Shown here one piece after another: positions 1-13,150 of a stretch of DNA of 47,674 bases. Source of the DNA: Perkinsus olseni. Lineage: Eukaryota; Perkinsozoa; Perkinsida. Made by a program: the position numbers and the translations under genes. The stretch lies in contig JABANN010000246.1 of assembly GCA_013115125.1 (NCBI GenBank), positions 1-47,674 of the forward strand, read 5' to 3'. Within the stretch, counting starts at the first letter, position 1; the number at the start of each line of letters is the position of its first letter. The notes beneath the pieces are model-generated. The model was not told where the DNA came from and searched no databases. It was given only the letters and a program-made list of their open reading frames with translations.

Positions 1-3000
1 TGGTATAGATATCCTCGACCCCCATATAGGCAACAGCAACCTTATCCGCCAAATAGACTTCTGAATGGTATAGTGGTTAGTCCGCGTTAGTTTCTTGCGT
101 ATCTTCAATGAGCTACACAGTGGAGTATGGCAATCTCTGTGACTTCCCGTTGTATGATACTCGTGATGGGCACTGATGAGGGCATCCGCAGTCGATGGGG
201 GTTGCCGTATTGATTACCGCATCCATCGCGTCATCTTGTCATTCTCTGAGTGCATGGTATTTCATCGCGAAAAACCCATCTTTGACCTCTATACATCGAC
301 CAGGACTCTCTTCGCAGCCTACAGACTCCATATAGTGTCTTCTCTCTAGGTAACTACGCCTACATTATGATGCGAACGATCGCTGACCGGTGCTTCGTCA
401 TCCACATTGATGTCGAGGCATCTGACGGAAACAACCTGCGGATATCTCTTTCAAATATGTGCGAAGTCTCTCTCGCTCCATCTCATGTCTCGGTTCTCGC
501 CTTCTGCTCTGCTACGATAGCTTCGCTCCGCTGAGAACTGTAGATTGAGTGACACAAATACATGCTTGGTTGCCGGGTTTAGGTTCAAGACGACGAAGGT
601 CCAGGCACCGAGGACCATCCAGTGCCCGGTGCATCCCCCTGTTGATCGATGGTGTATTCTCTGCGTTTACATAAGTGGAGTTATCGCTCTCTACTCTCCG
701 ACCACCCGAGGGCGGGGAAAGGTTTCGGGACCGAAGCACCTGCTGCCCGATGTAGGCTAATTTCGTGGTGCAGTGACGGAATGCATGATGGTTAGGTTCA
801 CTTTGTGAAGAGCATTCAGGTGGGTGCGTCGCTGCTCTTGCGTGGCATATTTACGAGTGACAATCATTACCTGATGGAAGACTTGCCGAGGGAGATGCAG
901 TTGACACACAAGCAGGGGACGGAAGCTGGGTGGATCGAAGTCCCAATAACGAAGGCGACTAAGCATGGTAAGTTTCCGTGCGCTAGGCGTGATTAGTGGC
1001 GACAGAGCAGGATTGGAAATTTTGGCACTATACCAGAGTCAAGGTGGTCCTGAGAATGAATGGTAGACCGCTGTTGCTCACGTGTCATCGAGGAAGGCCG
1101 CTTTTTAATGCTCGGGAAGGTTGGCGTTTGAGTCACGACGTGGAAACCCGCACGACCACGCTGTAAGCTGCAGTGGTGATACGGCGATTGGAGACTGCGA
1201 TTCAGAGTCGACGCTCACGAGCGTCGGATAACGCAGATGAGGCTCTATCGTGACTCCATAGAAGTGGCTGCGCGCTGACCGCGTCTCTTGAGAGCATTGC
1301 TAGTGATGGGTAGATTCGACTGAGATCTAGCCTCCACTCGACGAGTTTGTGATGGTGCATGATCTGTGAGCTGGCATAACACGAGGACGGGTGATGGTGT
1401 CTTTATGGTAGATACGAAGCAAGGATCTGATACAACCGATAGCATCCTGACTCGATTAGAGCCTACCTCACCATTACCATCAACTACCGACCCATTTATC
1501 GTCAGTCCGCAGGAGAAAGAGAAAGCAGGAGATGAGAATAAGGTGACCTCCATCGTCGGAGTAGTTCATTTTCATCATTTGCTATATCTCTCTGTGCATA
1601 GCGGTGATTCTAGTAGCAGCAAGGGCAAGCTAAAAATATGTGACCCCGTCCTCTTTGCGATTTCGTGTGAGCGGACGCCTCCTGAATTCGTCGGCCCAAT
1701 TAATAGGACTGGCTTTTCATGCTGAGTAGCCACTGCTGGTTGCAACGGAGTTTCCCTTTTGCAGCTTCTGGCTGTAGTAAGACGACTTTGAATGATAATT
1801 GAATGCCGTGACACAACAGTAATTGTTTGTCGTCACTCCCGAATTGTCCTCTCCTCTGCAGGCCAACCCCAACATTCCTGCCCTGCCACCTCTGTCCGAA
1901 CGCCCACAGCTCACCGTTCAACCGTTAGAGTTGAAGCAAGTGCTGTGCGCTAGGCCGCAGCTGAGTAGTAAGGCTACGTCGAATCCGAGGAGAACATCAG
2001 CCGGACAGCGGAGATTCGCAGTCTGGGTTCGAGACAAAGTAAGCTCATCGAAGGGAGGCTCGTCATTTTTAGGGGTTTTACTTTATAAATTGAGCAAAAC
2101 ACCCCTGTCAAGCCAGCCAAAGGGCGCCGACTTGCTCACACCCAAATAAACGATGGTGTTCTTCGCACTACTGTCTGTATTCGATACAATACAGTGAAGT
2201 GTCGATAGTAGCTATCATGAGGGCCTCTACTCGCCACTTTCAGGCATCCGCGCTCCGACCCTCAGTATGCTCGTTATCAGCCGGCCACTTGTCGCTATCA
2301 TCACTGGACACCCAGAGCCCCTCTGAGCTAGGCCTCATAACGGGTTGTGGTCTTGTATCATGCCTTGCCGGCACCGACGCCGGTAACACAATCCTCACGG
2401 CAGAGTCGGGTGAGTACATGGTTGCTCGGCTCGCCGTGTTAAGACTGGTTAGGTGACCCACCCGTTGTGCGACTGTGGAGGCCAAGTGTCAGCGAGGCTC
2501 CTGTTTGCGTGATATCATGCCCGATGCTGGCTGGTAGGCTTTATCCTCGTCTCGCCGAAAAAAAGAAATGTTCTTGGACCAGCTGGATGTATTACTATTA
2601 GTACATAACATAGCCAATGTTTTGGTATGAAGAACATAGCAGTTGTATGTAACTGCTCAGAACCACTTGCGTCTATCCATGCACGCATTGACACATTCGC
2701 TTCGCTTCAGTGGAAGAATCTTATCGGTTTATCACGACCGCGCTTGAGTCAGGTATTGACGATATCTGTTCGGATCCCGACTCTCGCCGTATCTGCATCC
2801 TCGGCAAGGATGTCCAAAGGAAGCAACAGCAACTGTGTGTGTGGAACATTCCTCCACCTCCCGTCACACGAGGGAAGCCCTCTGCTTGCAAGTCGCAAGC
2901 GGAGCTTATTGCCAAACACGTGAGCTAGCGGACTTGATACGCTTGGTTCGTCATCTGTCACTTGGGCCGGAGCTAGACTGTAGCGCATTTCTTCGCACCA

Positions 3001-6000
3001 AGTGGTGAGCTTCAGATTCATTCCTTCATCACTCCGATTCCGCTCGCCGGTTGTGTCGTTACTCCGTTATCTCCCTGTTATCTCACCCATCGATATTCTG
3101 TTCCAGTGCGACACGAACGTCGTAGCAGAGATATAATTCGTGCTACTCTCCATTCAATAATCCTCTTCTGAATATGATACAGTAACCGCTCTGCATCGAT
3201 TCTGTTGCTGTGGGGTTCTGGCTTTCCGGACGATATAAAGTCATATGCTTCAAGTGTCGCTCGCCGTATGAAGTCAATTGCCGATGTTGTTTTGTTCCTG
3301 CCAGGTCTGCGGGGCTTGGCCCATCCAAGCTCTAGGGTTCTCTCCTTTCCGTCCGTCAGCTCACACCAACATCGTCTCCTGTGGCTTTGAGAATATTCGC
3401 TTCTGGCGTGTGAAGGATCAACACCTTGCCGGGGTGTCGGTGCAGTTGAACCAACTGGCCAGGGAGACGGTCTTTACCGACCTCGATTTCGAAGGTAGCT
3501 TTCGAGTGTTCGGTACACAAGCTTCGGATGTGGCTTGCTATGTCGACGCATAATTCTATTGGTGCTCTCCGAATCACGCGTTGGTGGGCCGAGTACGGGG
3601 TTCATGATGTAACCCAAAACACATGCCTTATGAACGTTAGCAGAACGACTGGAACTAAGCCGAAATCCATGCGAGTGGGAATGAGAAAGTTTGATGTGGG
3701 CTGCTCCTTTCCTCAGCAAGCAAGAGTCTTCGCCCTGCCGGTGCTGTGCCACAGGATGCTGAGGGCAAGGAGGAGGAGGCGGCGGTTCTGCATTACCGAG
3801 TGTTCGTCGCTACTGCGTGTGGTAGAGTCATTCAGCTTCACTACAATACGCGGCAGGTTGAAAATGTGTAAGTAGTACGATTTCGTAGAACGGTTGATTT
3901 TCGTGGAAAATGAACCTTCGTGTCGCAATTCGTCTTCTAATTGACGGGTTCTCGCTCTTCAACTCGCTGTAGAGAACCATCCTTAGGCGGGCATGAACGA
4001 AGGGATTCATTCAATGTCTTCGCGGTACCTCCCGCTGCCGTTTTACTTACAGTGATGATACTATTGGACAGCCTCGTACTTTTAAGTTCCATGCTCAGTG
4101 TGGCCGACCAGGTCTCGGGTAGTTCAGCGGTAATCCGATGATCGGCCTCCATAATGCGTAACGTAGGCGTCGTATCCCCCCGGCAGTACGGCGTTTTCTG
4201 GCGACTCGGGGAAGAACTCGACACTACCAAGCATTAGCCGATCAGCCCAGTGAGCTGCTTGGCGTTACCCGGCACGTCTATACGGCCTAGTATCGCAGGG
4301 ATACGCTAAGGCCTTCCGTTGTGATATGCTTGGCTCGACAGACAACACAGCTGACGAGTTCCTGGACGGAATGGATTTCTCTCAAGCGTACTTCTCCCTC
4401 AGGGTACTGGACGATGTTTACAGCATCATTGCACCGGTCCACGCTGCCCTACGATCTCCTGATCTCTCTGTTGGGATCTCCTGATCTGATGGACCATGGT
4501 GGTCCGACCATCTACCCCGCTTCTTTTAGCGAGGTTCACTCCGGCTCGGGGTCGCCGGGTGCTAAGATGCTCTTCGTCGTCGTCGAAAGGAACGATGACG
4601 AAGAAACCTGGTGCTACGACGCTGGGGTTGTGAAGCTTAATGAGCGGCTTCGGATGCTGATTAAGCGACCCTTTCTCGCTGAGAATGGGAAGTGGCTGCA
4701 CCTGAAGAGCTGGCATCTTTAAGTCCTCTCTTCTAGGCGACGAAATCGCACTGGTTTTCCTGCATGGATCCTCAAAGGGACGCCTTGAGGACCTCAAGGA
4801 CCTCTACCTCAAGTTGAGGTACTAACGTGATGGTGAGTGGACTCCCGTGGCCAATCTAGCAGCAAACGGTGCTGTGGGGGGGGAAGTCTTGGCCATTTCG
4901 GCCAATTGGGAGGCAAGTTGGTGTGCGGGATAAACGGGGCGACAGTATACAGTTCCGACGGAAGCCGGAGAGTCGCGCAGAGACAGTGGCGCTCCCGGAG
5001 ATGCTGGAGCTTACTTTTAGAGTTGCCTTGAAGCTTGAAGCCTGTTTTAACAGCCCTCACCTGTACCATCGCCATCGCCGGAGGCAAAGGACCTTCAGAG
5101 GGCCGAGTCGGCGCGGCCGACTGTCACTAGATAGGCTCAACCGCTGAACTTCAGCGTCTCCGGAGGATGATTCCGACTCGGAATTTCCGAGCGTGCTCCT
5201 GTCGTTGTTGTGTTCGCTGTTGAACCCCCCTACTTTCCGATAGCCCAGTGCTGCTGAAAACTCTAAGATTGCATCACCACTGCATGTGATATTTCAGATA
5301 CCGCCTGTACGACGACGGATGCCCTATTTGGGCTATCACCGTTACCGAAGGCTTCGTGTGCACTGCTGGTGACGATGGCTACGTCAGGGTATGGCCGTTG
5401 GACTTCACGAACTACTATATGCAGGCTAAGGTGGGAATCCGTGGCTCGTAATCGTCGTTGAGAGAAAGAAACTAGTATTTCTAACTTAGAAATACTAGAA
5501 AAATACTTTGAATACTTAGAAATTCTAAGTGAAACCGTCAAATCTGTCAGACCTCTAGGACGTCGATGCCCATAGTAGCAAGCGTAGTACCTGAACTCTA
5601 CATCCACGCTTTGTCAGTTGCCCGGGCCGGTGTATGGGTTGGACCTCACACCAGATGATCTCCAGCTGGTCTGTTCTGTTGGGGATGGAAGCGTTGGTGT
5701 GCTCGACTTGGAAGCGTGCAAGTAAGTTGGAGGCTCCCCGAAGGAATAGGAGTCCCCAAATTTCCTCCTCCCTTGGAAGGAAACTAATACTGACAGAGAT
5801 CATATCAGCCGACTCCACCGACTTAACTTGCTCATATCTGACTTGACCCATTTTCAAAAGCTCTGAGACATGACTCATTGCTTGATTGGGAAACGCACTC
5901 TAGTGCGAGCTTTGGTAGGTACACAGTGGTGTCCCGATCACACAAGAGCAAGATTCGCTGCGCCGCTGTGTCCTTCTGCGGTACCAAATTGTGTACAGCG

Positions 6001-9000
6001 ACAGCGGACGGCTGCATGCGTGTCTGGGAAATCGCTAATGGAACTGCGAAAACTCTACTCGAGTTCAAAGCTGAGCCTGTAGGGGTTCGCAGCGCTTCCT
6101 CCCAGTGGATCTTTCATTGGTCAATGCAATTTCAAAGAGTGGTGGAATTGGCCTTGAGGGGGTTCAAGTGATAATATGATCTATAACGTGATCTGTAGCT
6201 CAGTATTGCACGTGTACTCATTCACGCGAACGCAAAGCGCATAATGAGGTCACTTCTTAATGAGGACTGACCATAAATTATGGTCAGTCCTCATTTAATG
6301 AGTCCATAAAGAGGACGGTTATCTGACCTTAATGATATGCAGTAGCAGTAGCAGAGGTATCCTGTGTGTTGGCTCTTCGGAGCATCGCTGTTGAAATCAT
6401 CCCTCAGGATTTTCCCACGTCATTGGCCTTCCAACCATCCATAGCCATTGAGGAAGGCGAGGCCCCTCTGCTGGCAGTTGGGTTCGAGACGGGCGCCGTG
6501 ATGATTTTCGAGATCTCAGCAGTCGGAGATCACACGAAGACATCATCACCGATGTTCGAGTTGAAACACCACGCGCATCCTGGTGAGTTTCCCTTTCGAG
6601 AAGTCCGCGGTTATTGACCGTCTCGAGTTACTTCCCTGTCGTTCGCGTCGGTATCGTCCTCGTCATTGCTGCTATCCGGGGACACCACGGGTCGTGTCGT
6701 GATCCATGACGAGGCCAGGAAGTTCGAGGCGACGAGGTGCCCAGATTCGGTCGTCTCCAAGCCGATACTACCGGTAGTCCCTTCGACGAAGGCAGATGTG
6801 CAAGTGAGTGCCGTTGATAGCGAGATGCCGTCGGTTGGAGGTTAACGTTTCAAATTTTCTTCTGGGGTCCGTTTTTTCTGCGTGTTTTCCGAGAATTTCC
6901 AGTTCATTTTCATTCGGATGGAACATTTTTCGCGAAATTGGCTTTGGTTCTCTGTGCTGACCGAAAACCTATATCGACAGCCTACGGAACCGAATGGGCA
7001 ATCTGCGGAAACTTGGGGAAAAAGGGGCCGGCTTGGTGTTTCAAAAGGGAGAAGCATCGCTTCTTTAGTCGTCGGGATGTTCAGATACAGCCACCAACCT
7101 TCGCTCTTCGCCCCGCCTCCCATCGTCATACTATGATCGCCCTGTACTCACACGAGAGGGCAATCGCGCTCGCCCAGCTTCCGGACTTAGAGACTTCTCG
7201 TGTCGTGAAAGTTAACCATATGCAGAAAGCTACTGCTGCGATTACCACTTACACGGTGAGAGATGAGCTGCGTCCTAGCTTCTATTGATCCAAATCGATC
7301 AAACGATCGATAAGTCTTCCTCTCGGCTAGAATGAATCAATAATACTCATGTGAGGTTGAGCGGTCGTCAGGATACAAGGCTGATGGAACGTCCAGTCTT
7401 CACTATACCGGTGGGGAGTATGCAAAGTTCCTCGAACGTGGATGAAAACTCTATGTAGTTTCGCCCGCGATATGAGAAAAACATTCGCATTTCACATCGT
7501 GATTTTTTTCGGTGTGGAGTTTTGTCGGAGGTCGGTCGGAGGGCGGTGAGTGATTTTCGGAGTTTTAACTCTGCGGGAAAACGTCACTCAACGTATTACG
7601 GGTGGCAATCCAACGTATACGTCCCGCTAGGCTCAGAGACCGATAACGTCATTTCTTTCAACAGAAAAAAAATTTCTGCTGCAGAGGTTCTCATGAAGTT
7701 ACGGTTATCGTTGTGTCACTCCCGCTCGATGTGACTCATTGTTCTCGTCAGTTCTCAGCGGACGGTGTCCTTCTCTTGGTGGGCCTGAGTGACTCCTGGG
7801 TACGAGTATACGATCCAGACTCTGGTCTCCTGGAGCATTCTATTAACTGTGTTATGGCGGTAAGCATACCGTCTGGCTGATTTGGAGGGGAGAGCTCTGA
7901 GAATGGACGCCAGAATTCTAGAGTACCACATTTTTCGTTGTTCATGTCCACTTGCCATTTTTGAGAGTTCCGACCTCATAGAGCGAGAATTGTAGCTCTT
8001 CATCGGAGTGCTTTTTCACGTGTCAATAAGCGCCGATTTTTTGTTCATGGCTTTTTTGCGGCTGACGTGTTTCTTCCTACTCTACCTCAGGGTATGGTCA
8101 CTGCCCTCTACATGAGTGCTACTCTGAAGGGCACGGATGGGCGGAAAATAATCACGGCAGGTCACCTCGATCATCAGCTGAGGGTCAGCGACTACTATAG
8201 AGATGTAGGTGTGTGTGGGGTTGAGGGCGATTGACAGCGTCAGGTGTCTCAGGCCCGCAGCGAGGACCCGTTACATCGGCCAGGAGAACAAACTTACCAT
8301 GCTCACCATTTCCCACCGTAGGACGGCGCCGTGGGGCTTCACTGTGCTTTTAATTTTCTCGGCCTTAATGCGGAGGAAACGCACGCCGATCGTGCTCGCC
8401 CGAGTCGACATCCGAGAGGGCTATTGAAATTGATTTGCCGTGAAATGTACCGACACTTGAGACGCTCAGCGAACAATACGAAATTCCGCCTATCGAAGCT
8501 TGGTGTCGGTGTGATTAAGCTTCCTTCAGACGAGAGATCTTCGCCGTTGGTGAGCTATTGCTGACGACCAGTAGCACGGAGGTCTGTCTATGGTCCTTCC
8601 CCTACCTGTTCGAGAGTGTAGAGCCGACAGAGCGATTGGTGGTCACTGAGAAGAAGTCGGTTGAATGCATTGCTGAGGTGTCGGGCGTGGAGAGAGTTAC
8701 TGTGGAAGGACGAGGATTGTTCCAATCGTTTGATGACGACGAGAATGATCGACAAGAAGCTCCGGTGTTGGTGATGGAAGATGCAGTGAAAACGTCTGAG
8801 CGGAGCGAAGAAATTGAGGAGATAATTCAATATGATACTGTAGAAGCCGAGGAAAGACCCGTGGAGATACCGGTCGCTGAGAATGTTGAAAAAGTTGAGC
8901 GGAGCGAAGCAGTTGGAAGGATTACATACCAGCGTTTCTGTGGCGGAGGGTCGGTCGTTCTGTGGCTGAGTGAATTGGGCCACCTAGCGACGGGTTGCCA

Positions 9001-11479
9001 CCGATGGGTCCATCTGGCCAGTTTGGTCGAGGATCGCGACACCTATCTGACCATACCGGACAGCGTGGTCGGGCCAAGGAAGATAACGTCTCTTGACTTG
9101 AGCCCCTTGACGATGCGGACTCTGCTGGCTTCAGCCGATGATGGGCGCTGGATGGTCGTGTGGGACCTTGTGAAGGCTGAGATCGCTTTGTCAGCGGAGG
9201 ATGGTGAGGAAGAGGAGAGGAAGATGTCCAAGTTTGTGGAGCCTCTGGTGAGTTACTTGGCATTGGAATTTCTGCCGTATAATTGATGGTGGTTCGTCAT
9301 ACCAAAACTTTCTCTCTTCGTTTCGACTGCAATGTTCTCCTTCCTCGTTACAGCCAGCTGTATTTTTCTAGCTGGTGTTGCGATTGGAGTGGTATCGTGT
9401 CAGTCGGTTACCCACTTACCCGAAGGCAGTAAATCCTGCAAGCTCTTGGCTGATAGTCTGGCGCTATCATGCAGTCGAGGGACCTCAGGAGATGATCGAA
9501 GTGTCGGGAATGTAAGAGGGACCGTCATGAGGCTTTCCTCAATTCTTAGAGAACTCACCAGCGGAAAGTTCACCCAAAATCAGCCTTTGATGCGCTCAAC
9601 TGATTCCCACCAACACTGTTGCGCCGTCCAAGTATCAACATTGCTCCGCACTGTGTGGACCACACACGATTGCTTTAAAGTGTGTCTGCGCCAGTTGAGT
9701 AGAGCACTCTCGTCTCTTCCGATTGCCATCCTTCTATTTTTCCCCTTTCGTCCGTTCCGATACGGGATCCTGTTCGGTTGTTATCGCACTGTACGACACC
9801 ACTTCAGCTGGTCGTGTGGGGTCTACCTCGAACGGAAACGTGCAAGGAGGCGAAGATCCTAGCAACAGCGAGCCTGCAGCTGCCAGCAACGACAGCAGGC
9901 GACTTGGAAGTCGAGATCGTAGTGCAATCATGCTTTGCTTCGCTCCGTCTGTTGAGTGTATGTTTTTATCCTAGATTGTGAATCCATTGTCGGCCATGGA
10001 GTTCGTAACGATGACAAGCGAGTCTGTTATAATGTGGCAGTTGGCGACGTCCGAGGAGGGGAGCGAGGAAGACAGAGTGCGAGGTTGGGGTCTTGCCTTC
10101 AATGAAGTGGTGATCCCCGACCAATTCACTGGTAGTTATAGAGGACCCGTCGAGACCCTTGATACTTCCCCTCAGGAACCCTGTGCTCGGTCGCTATGTC
10201 GTCACCACATCTCTTCATTGGTACCACAACTGGGTTTGTGATGGTGGTGGACACGGACGTATGCGAGCTCATCGCGGCTGTTGGGGTTTTCTCTACCGAG
10301 AAGCCGCAGCCGTTGTCAAGACTAAGTCCGTTGCCGATAGCCTGGAAGGAGGCCGTCTTCGGTTTGCTGGCCGCTACCGAAGACGACTGCGTCTGTGGCG
10401 TGAGCCTCAGCAAGGATCTTCTCGGCGTCTGGGAATCCAAGCTCGAACCTGAACCCATGCGCTTCACGGAGGGCATCGCGTCTATTCAGTTCTTCGGTTC
10501 GGCCAACGATGGCGTGGTGATCACGCAAGGTTCCGCTGCTACCGTGTGGTTTGTGGACTGGGACAAGCGTATTCGAGCTCGACTGAGGTCAATGGTGCCA
10601 CGCAGCCCGGTGGGAATGGATTGTCGTGCTGGTCTGCTGGCCGTGGCTAGCAGTCGTGATGTGGTCCTGTATCGTCCAGGAGAGCACGGAAGGCTTGAGG
10701 GGCTAACGCGCTATCATGAGGCAGCCCCAGAGACAGTCTCAGTGAAGTGCGTTACTATCGTCTCTAGCGATGGCTTGGACTCGATCGTGGTGGGCCTCTC
10801 TGATGGCCGGGCTCGCGTGTACAATCTGAATCCAGAGAAGACGAAAGTGGACTACATCCGACTTGAAGTGTTCCGTGAAGAAGCGATCACCGCGGTGGCA
10901 GCCTTCAAAGGGAGGCGAGTGCTGGTGGGCAGCGCCTCGGGTGTCCTCGCCTGGACTACCATTCCAATAGAGACTTCCCAACCAGCTAGGCTGGCCCGTC
11001 TGGCGAGCGTTCCAGCTCGTGATGGCAGCAAGAAGTCATATGTCATGGACATCTCCATCAGCCCAGGGGCTGAGGCCTTCTGCGCCGGTCTGTCGGGTGG
11101 GCAGCTCTGGGCTGGATACATCCGGAAGCAGCCGGCCGTGAGATGTGTGATGCAATCGACGTGGATGGTGAAGGGCCTCACGAGTGCTACGTCCCTGTCT
11201 CGTGGGAGGGTGGTGGCTGCTGGTGAGAACACCGTCTTTGTATTCAAGATGGGCACCCCGGCGCCCGTCTGGACGCATGAGATGGGATTCTCACCGCTGC
11301 GAGTTGGTAGAGTTGGACCAGATTTGATCGGTGTGGTTGGTGACGGGGCGAAGTTGAGGACATTGAGTGTGGAAGAGAGCACTATGAAAGTGCAGGAGAG
11401 CATGTGAGTAAACGCCTCCGCGAGAACTTGGTTTATGCGTGTCTGGTCTTCATCCTATAGTGTCTATAGTGTAAGATAA
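1..11479 (+). CDS. WDR90: WDR90/POC16-like centriolar CFAP20-WD40 protein, 5' partial, multi-exon
   Basis: Exons read by homology to WDR90/POC16, a centriole-wall and cilium-assembly protein. CFAP20-like domain: likely 1-67, then 350-458 (FVIHIDVEASDGNNLRISLS), 583 to about 690, and 796-967 (SIQVGASLLLRGIFTSD). Linker: 1862-2038. WD40 propellers: about 2240-2409, 2711-2919, 3305-3494 (SCGFENIRFWRV), 3717-3867, 5298-5430 (GDDGYVRVWPLDF), 5618-5721, 5868-6078, 6408-6582, 6628-6803, 7091-7255, 7752-7859, 8091-8204, about 8531-9247, about 9715-9850, 9975-10131, 10176-11403 and 11461-11479 (stop 11477-11479). Splice phases agree across most of these joins. Block order follows animal WDR90. Joins near 690-796, 970-1860, 2040-2240, 8330-8530 and 9250-9975 are unresolved. 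The exon around 8600-8900 carries a long acidic Glu/Val insert inside the propeller region. The first exon and the start codon lie outside the window. The family call is firm; the exact exon set is not. Confidence 0.82.
3868..5297 (+). other. Outsize WDR90 intron (1.43 kb)
   Basis: The exon ending at 3867 (phase 2) and the exon starting at 5298 join in frame and match adjoining stretches of WDR90, so this is most simply one intron. It is several times longer than the others in the gene (44-500 bases). It contains overlapping opposite-strand open frames (4321-4722 + and 4426-4797 -) with no recognisable domain, and two small hairpins at 4783-4799 and 4806-4820. It may hold an old insertion. 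Confidence 0.5.
5472..5498. repeat. Perfect 11-bp inverted repeat in a WDR90 intron
   Basis: Arms CTAGTATTTCT and AGAAATACTAG around a 5-base loop. A second small hairpin (CTTAGAA/TTCTAAG) follows at 5515-5529 in the same 187-base intron. Confidence 0.85.
6259..6295. repeat. Perfect 18-bp inverted repeat in a WDR90 intron
   Basis: The arm AATGAGGACTGACCATAA at 6259-6276 is repeated as its exact reverse complement at 6278-6295 with one base between. It lies inside the 6079-6407 intron, so its RNA could form a hairpin before splicing. Confidence 0.92.
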
Positions 11480-11824
11480 CTTTACTAGAGCGGGGACCGC
11501 TGTAGCGAGCATAAGGCTAGGCTCACGATGGTCGCTACTCTTGGTTGTCGGAAAGGAGCCGGGAGGCTCCCGGAGGGAATTCAAGAGAGGAAGCCTGGTT
11601 GGCTCGTTAGTGTCGCCGATTTTAGCGCCATCGGAAGGAGATAGGGTTGAAGTAACTTTTCTTGAATCAATTTCCATACTTTCGATATTTCTCAGAGGAC
11701 TTACGGTATTACTAATAGTATCGAGAATTCGATCGAAATCTTTCCCTGTGCGGAGCCTGTCTTATAGAACAGCCAATTCTCGCTGATGATGATGATACCT
11801 GGGTTGAAGAGCGCAGAGTCTCCT

Positions 11825-12140
11825 CCAGGCAGTCTCTCATAATGGGTCCATTGAGAAGTGCAACAGCGCTACAACCTTGCTTCCCCCCCCCTGAAGTCAC
11901 CGGCTTCCATGATCGACCTTATCCGTCAGGTGCAGCCCTGTGCCGTGGGGAGAACCTGGGGCGATACTCCACAGTGGCGGTGGGGAATCGAGCGGCTGGA
12001 TCGCTCATGACGCTGTCGTGGCGGAAGTCAGCGCGTCTCTGGGCTGACAGACTGGTTCATGGCAGTAATTCAGTATCGGTTCGCTTCGTTATTGTTGTGT
12101 TCCCCTTCAATTTCAACGGTGGAAAACGTGCGCATGGCTG
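11825..12140. repeat. Dispersed repeat A, copy 1
   Basis: Matches 14085-14371 in the same orientation over about 300 bases. The match is diverged and gapped overall but contains a 46-base block (12002-12047) identical to 14238-14283. Copy 1 has about 25 extra bases just before the identical block. The block reads MTLSWRKSARLWAD in one frame of both copies, but there is no larger open frame in common, so coding is unproven. Confidence 0.75.
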
Positions 12141-12382
12141 CAGGAGACATTGGGGTCTCGTGCATTCTAGATATGCCTGGTGGTTGAAGCACTGCAACGA
12201 CTTCTTGTTTTGGGAGCATACTAACGCTGCATGCGTGAATACTTTACTGCCCAACATCGAATCGAGACTATTGGCTGAGCCAATTTGGCTTGCAGTCTTG
12301 GCCTTATCAGGAGCAACACCTGTCCGTAAGACACGAAGAGAAGAATAAAAAAAGCAGGAAGGTGACGAAGGTGATGAGAAAA

Positions 12383-12462
12383 GGGTCCGGAGCTCAACCC
12401 ACACCGCTGAGACGTATCTCAGAGCTCACCTCCGCCGTCAAACGCTACAGTGGGTATTGGAA
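12383..12462. repeat. Dispersed repeat B, copy 1
   Basis: About 80 bases similar to 17727-17810 in the same orientation. Both begin with an AAGGGTCC(A/G)GAGCT motif, carry a CTGAGACGTA...CTCAG hairpin, and share a later GCCGTCAAACG segment. Confidence 0.65.
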
Positions 12463-13150
12463 TCCAATAATTGGATCGACACCGTGCCGATCAGTGCGTG
12501 ATGGACCTGGGCCAGGATCCCTGGGTTCTTGGGGTGAGCAGCCACCACGCCTCATTGGTGTTTAACGTAAACGCTTGCCCCAATGCTTTTGTTCACATTT
12601 GCGGCATCGTTTCGACTCTTTCATCTACCTCATCAACAGCTTGTCTGGCGACGTCCTTAGCAGAACCACATTGAAGTGGACAATGTATTCGGGTTTTCGC
12701 TTTGTGTTCCATCTAGAAGCCGATGCCACGGTATCAAATTGCCTTACCAACGCGGTCGTAGTGGCTGAGCACGGCGTGCTCAGCACGCTCTCAAGTTTGA
12801 AGGGCATCTCATTGTTCTTGATGGTGTGGGTCTGGGTACCAGATGTTACAGTTGCCATTGGTACCGTGCTTAACACAACAGCACAGAGGAAGGCAGCCGA
12901 GAGGCAGAATTGTACTTGTGTACACCGCAGCGAAATAGCTATGACGGAATAGATCAACTTGGCGACCTATACAACCACAGCGGTACGGAGTTACACTGTA
13001 CAGTACTCAAGGCATAGACATCATCACAGCAATGATGGCGACAGCATCACAGCACGCAGCAATGGGGGCGGTTCCATCATCACAGTCATCAAGAGTCATC
13101 ACAGCACCGGCACGTGTTCGGTACACGGTGTGCCCTAGGTCGGTCTTCTT

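Larger units (their letters stand above)
11480..13150. other. Gene-poor region downstream of WDR90
   Basis: No convincing gene. It holds the first copies of two dispersed repeats (11825-12140 and 12383-12462), hairpins at 11555-11570 (GGAGCC/GGCTCC), 12411-12426 and 12764-12784 (10-bp arms), and an irregular ATCACAGCA-rich stretch at about 13019-13105. The last resembles the sequence just downstream of the second secreted-protein gene near 14900, so it may be its 3' region. Confidence 0.5.

Noticed and set aside
4321-4797. Overlapping frames (133 codons + and 123 codons -) in the large WDR90 intron
   Set aside because: Both strands are open over the same stretch and neither shows a domain or splice context; no evidence for a nested gene.
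8588-8983. 131-codon minus-strand frame
   Set aside because: Antisense of the acidic WDR90 exon; its composition is explained by the GAG/GTG-rich coding strand.
9332-9862. 176-codon plus-strand frame
   Set aside because: Read through, it does not match WDR90; only short pieces in neighbouring frames do. I treat it as intron plus exon fragments with unresolved joins.
13019-13105. Possible CRISPR-like or satellite array (ATCACAGCA units)
   Set aside because: Units are irregular in length and spacing, there are no unique spacers, and the setting is eukaryotic; a degenerate simple repeat fits better.
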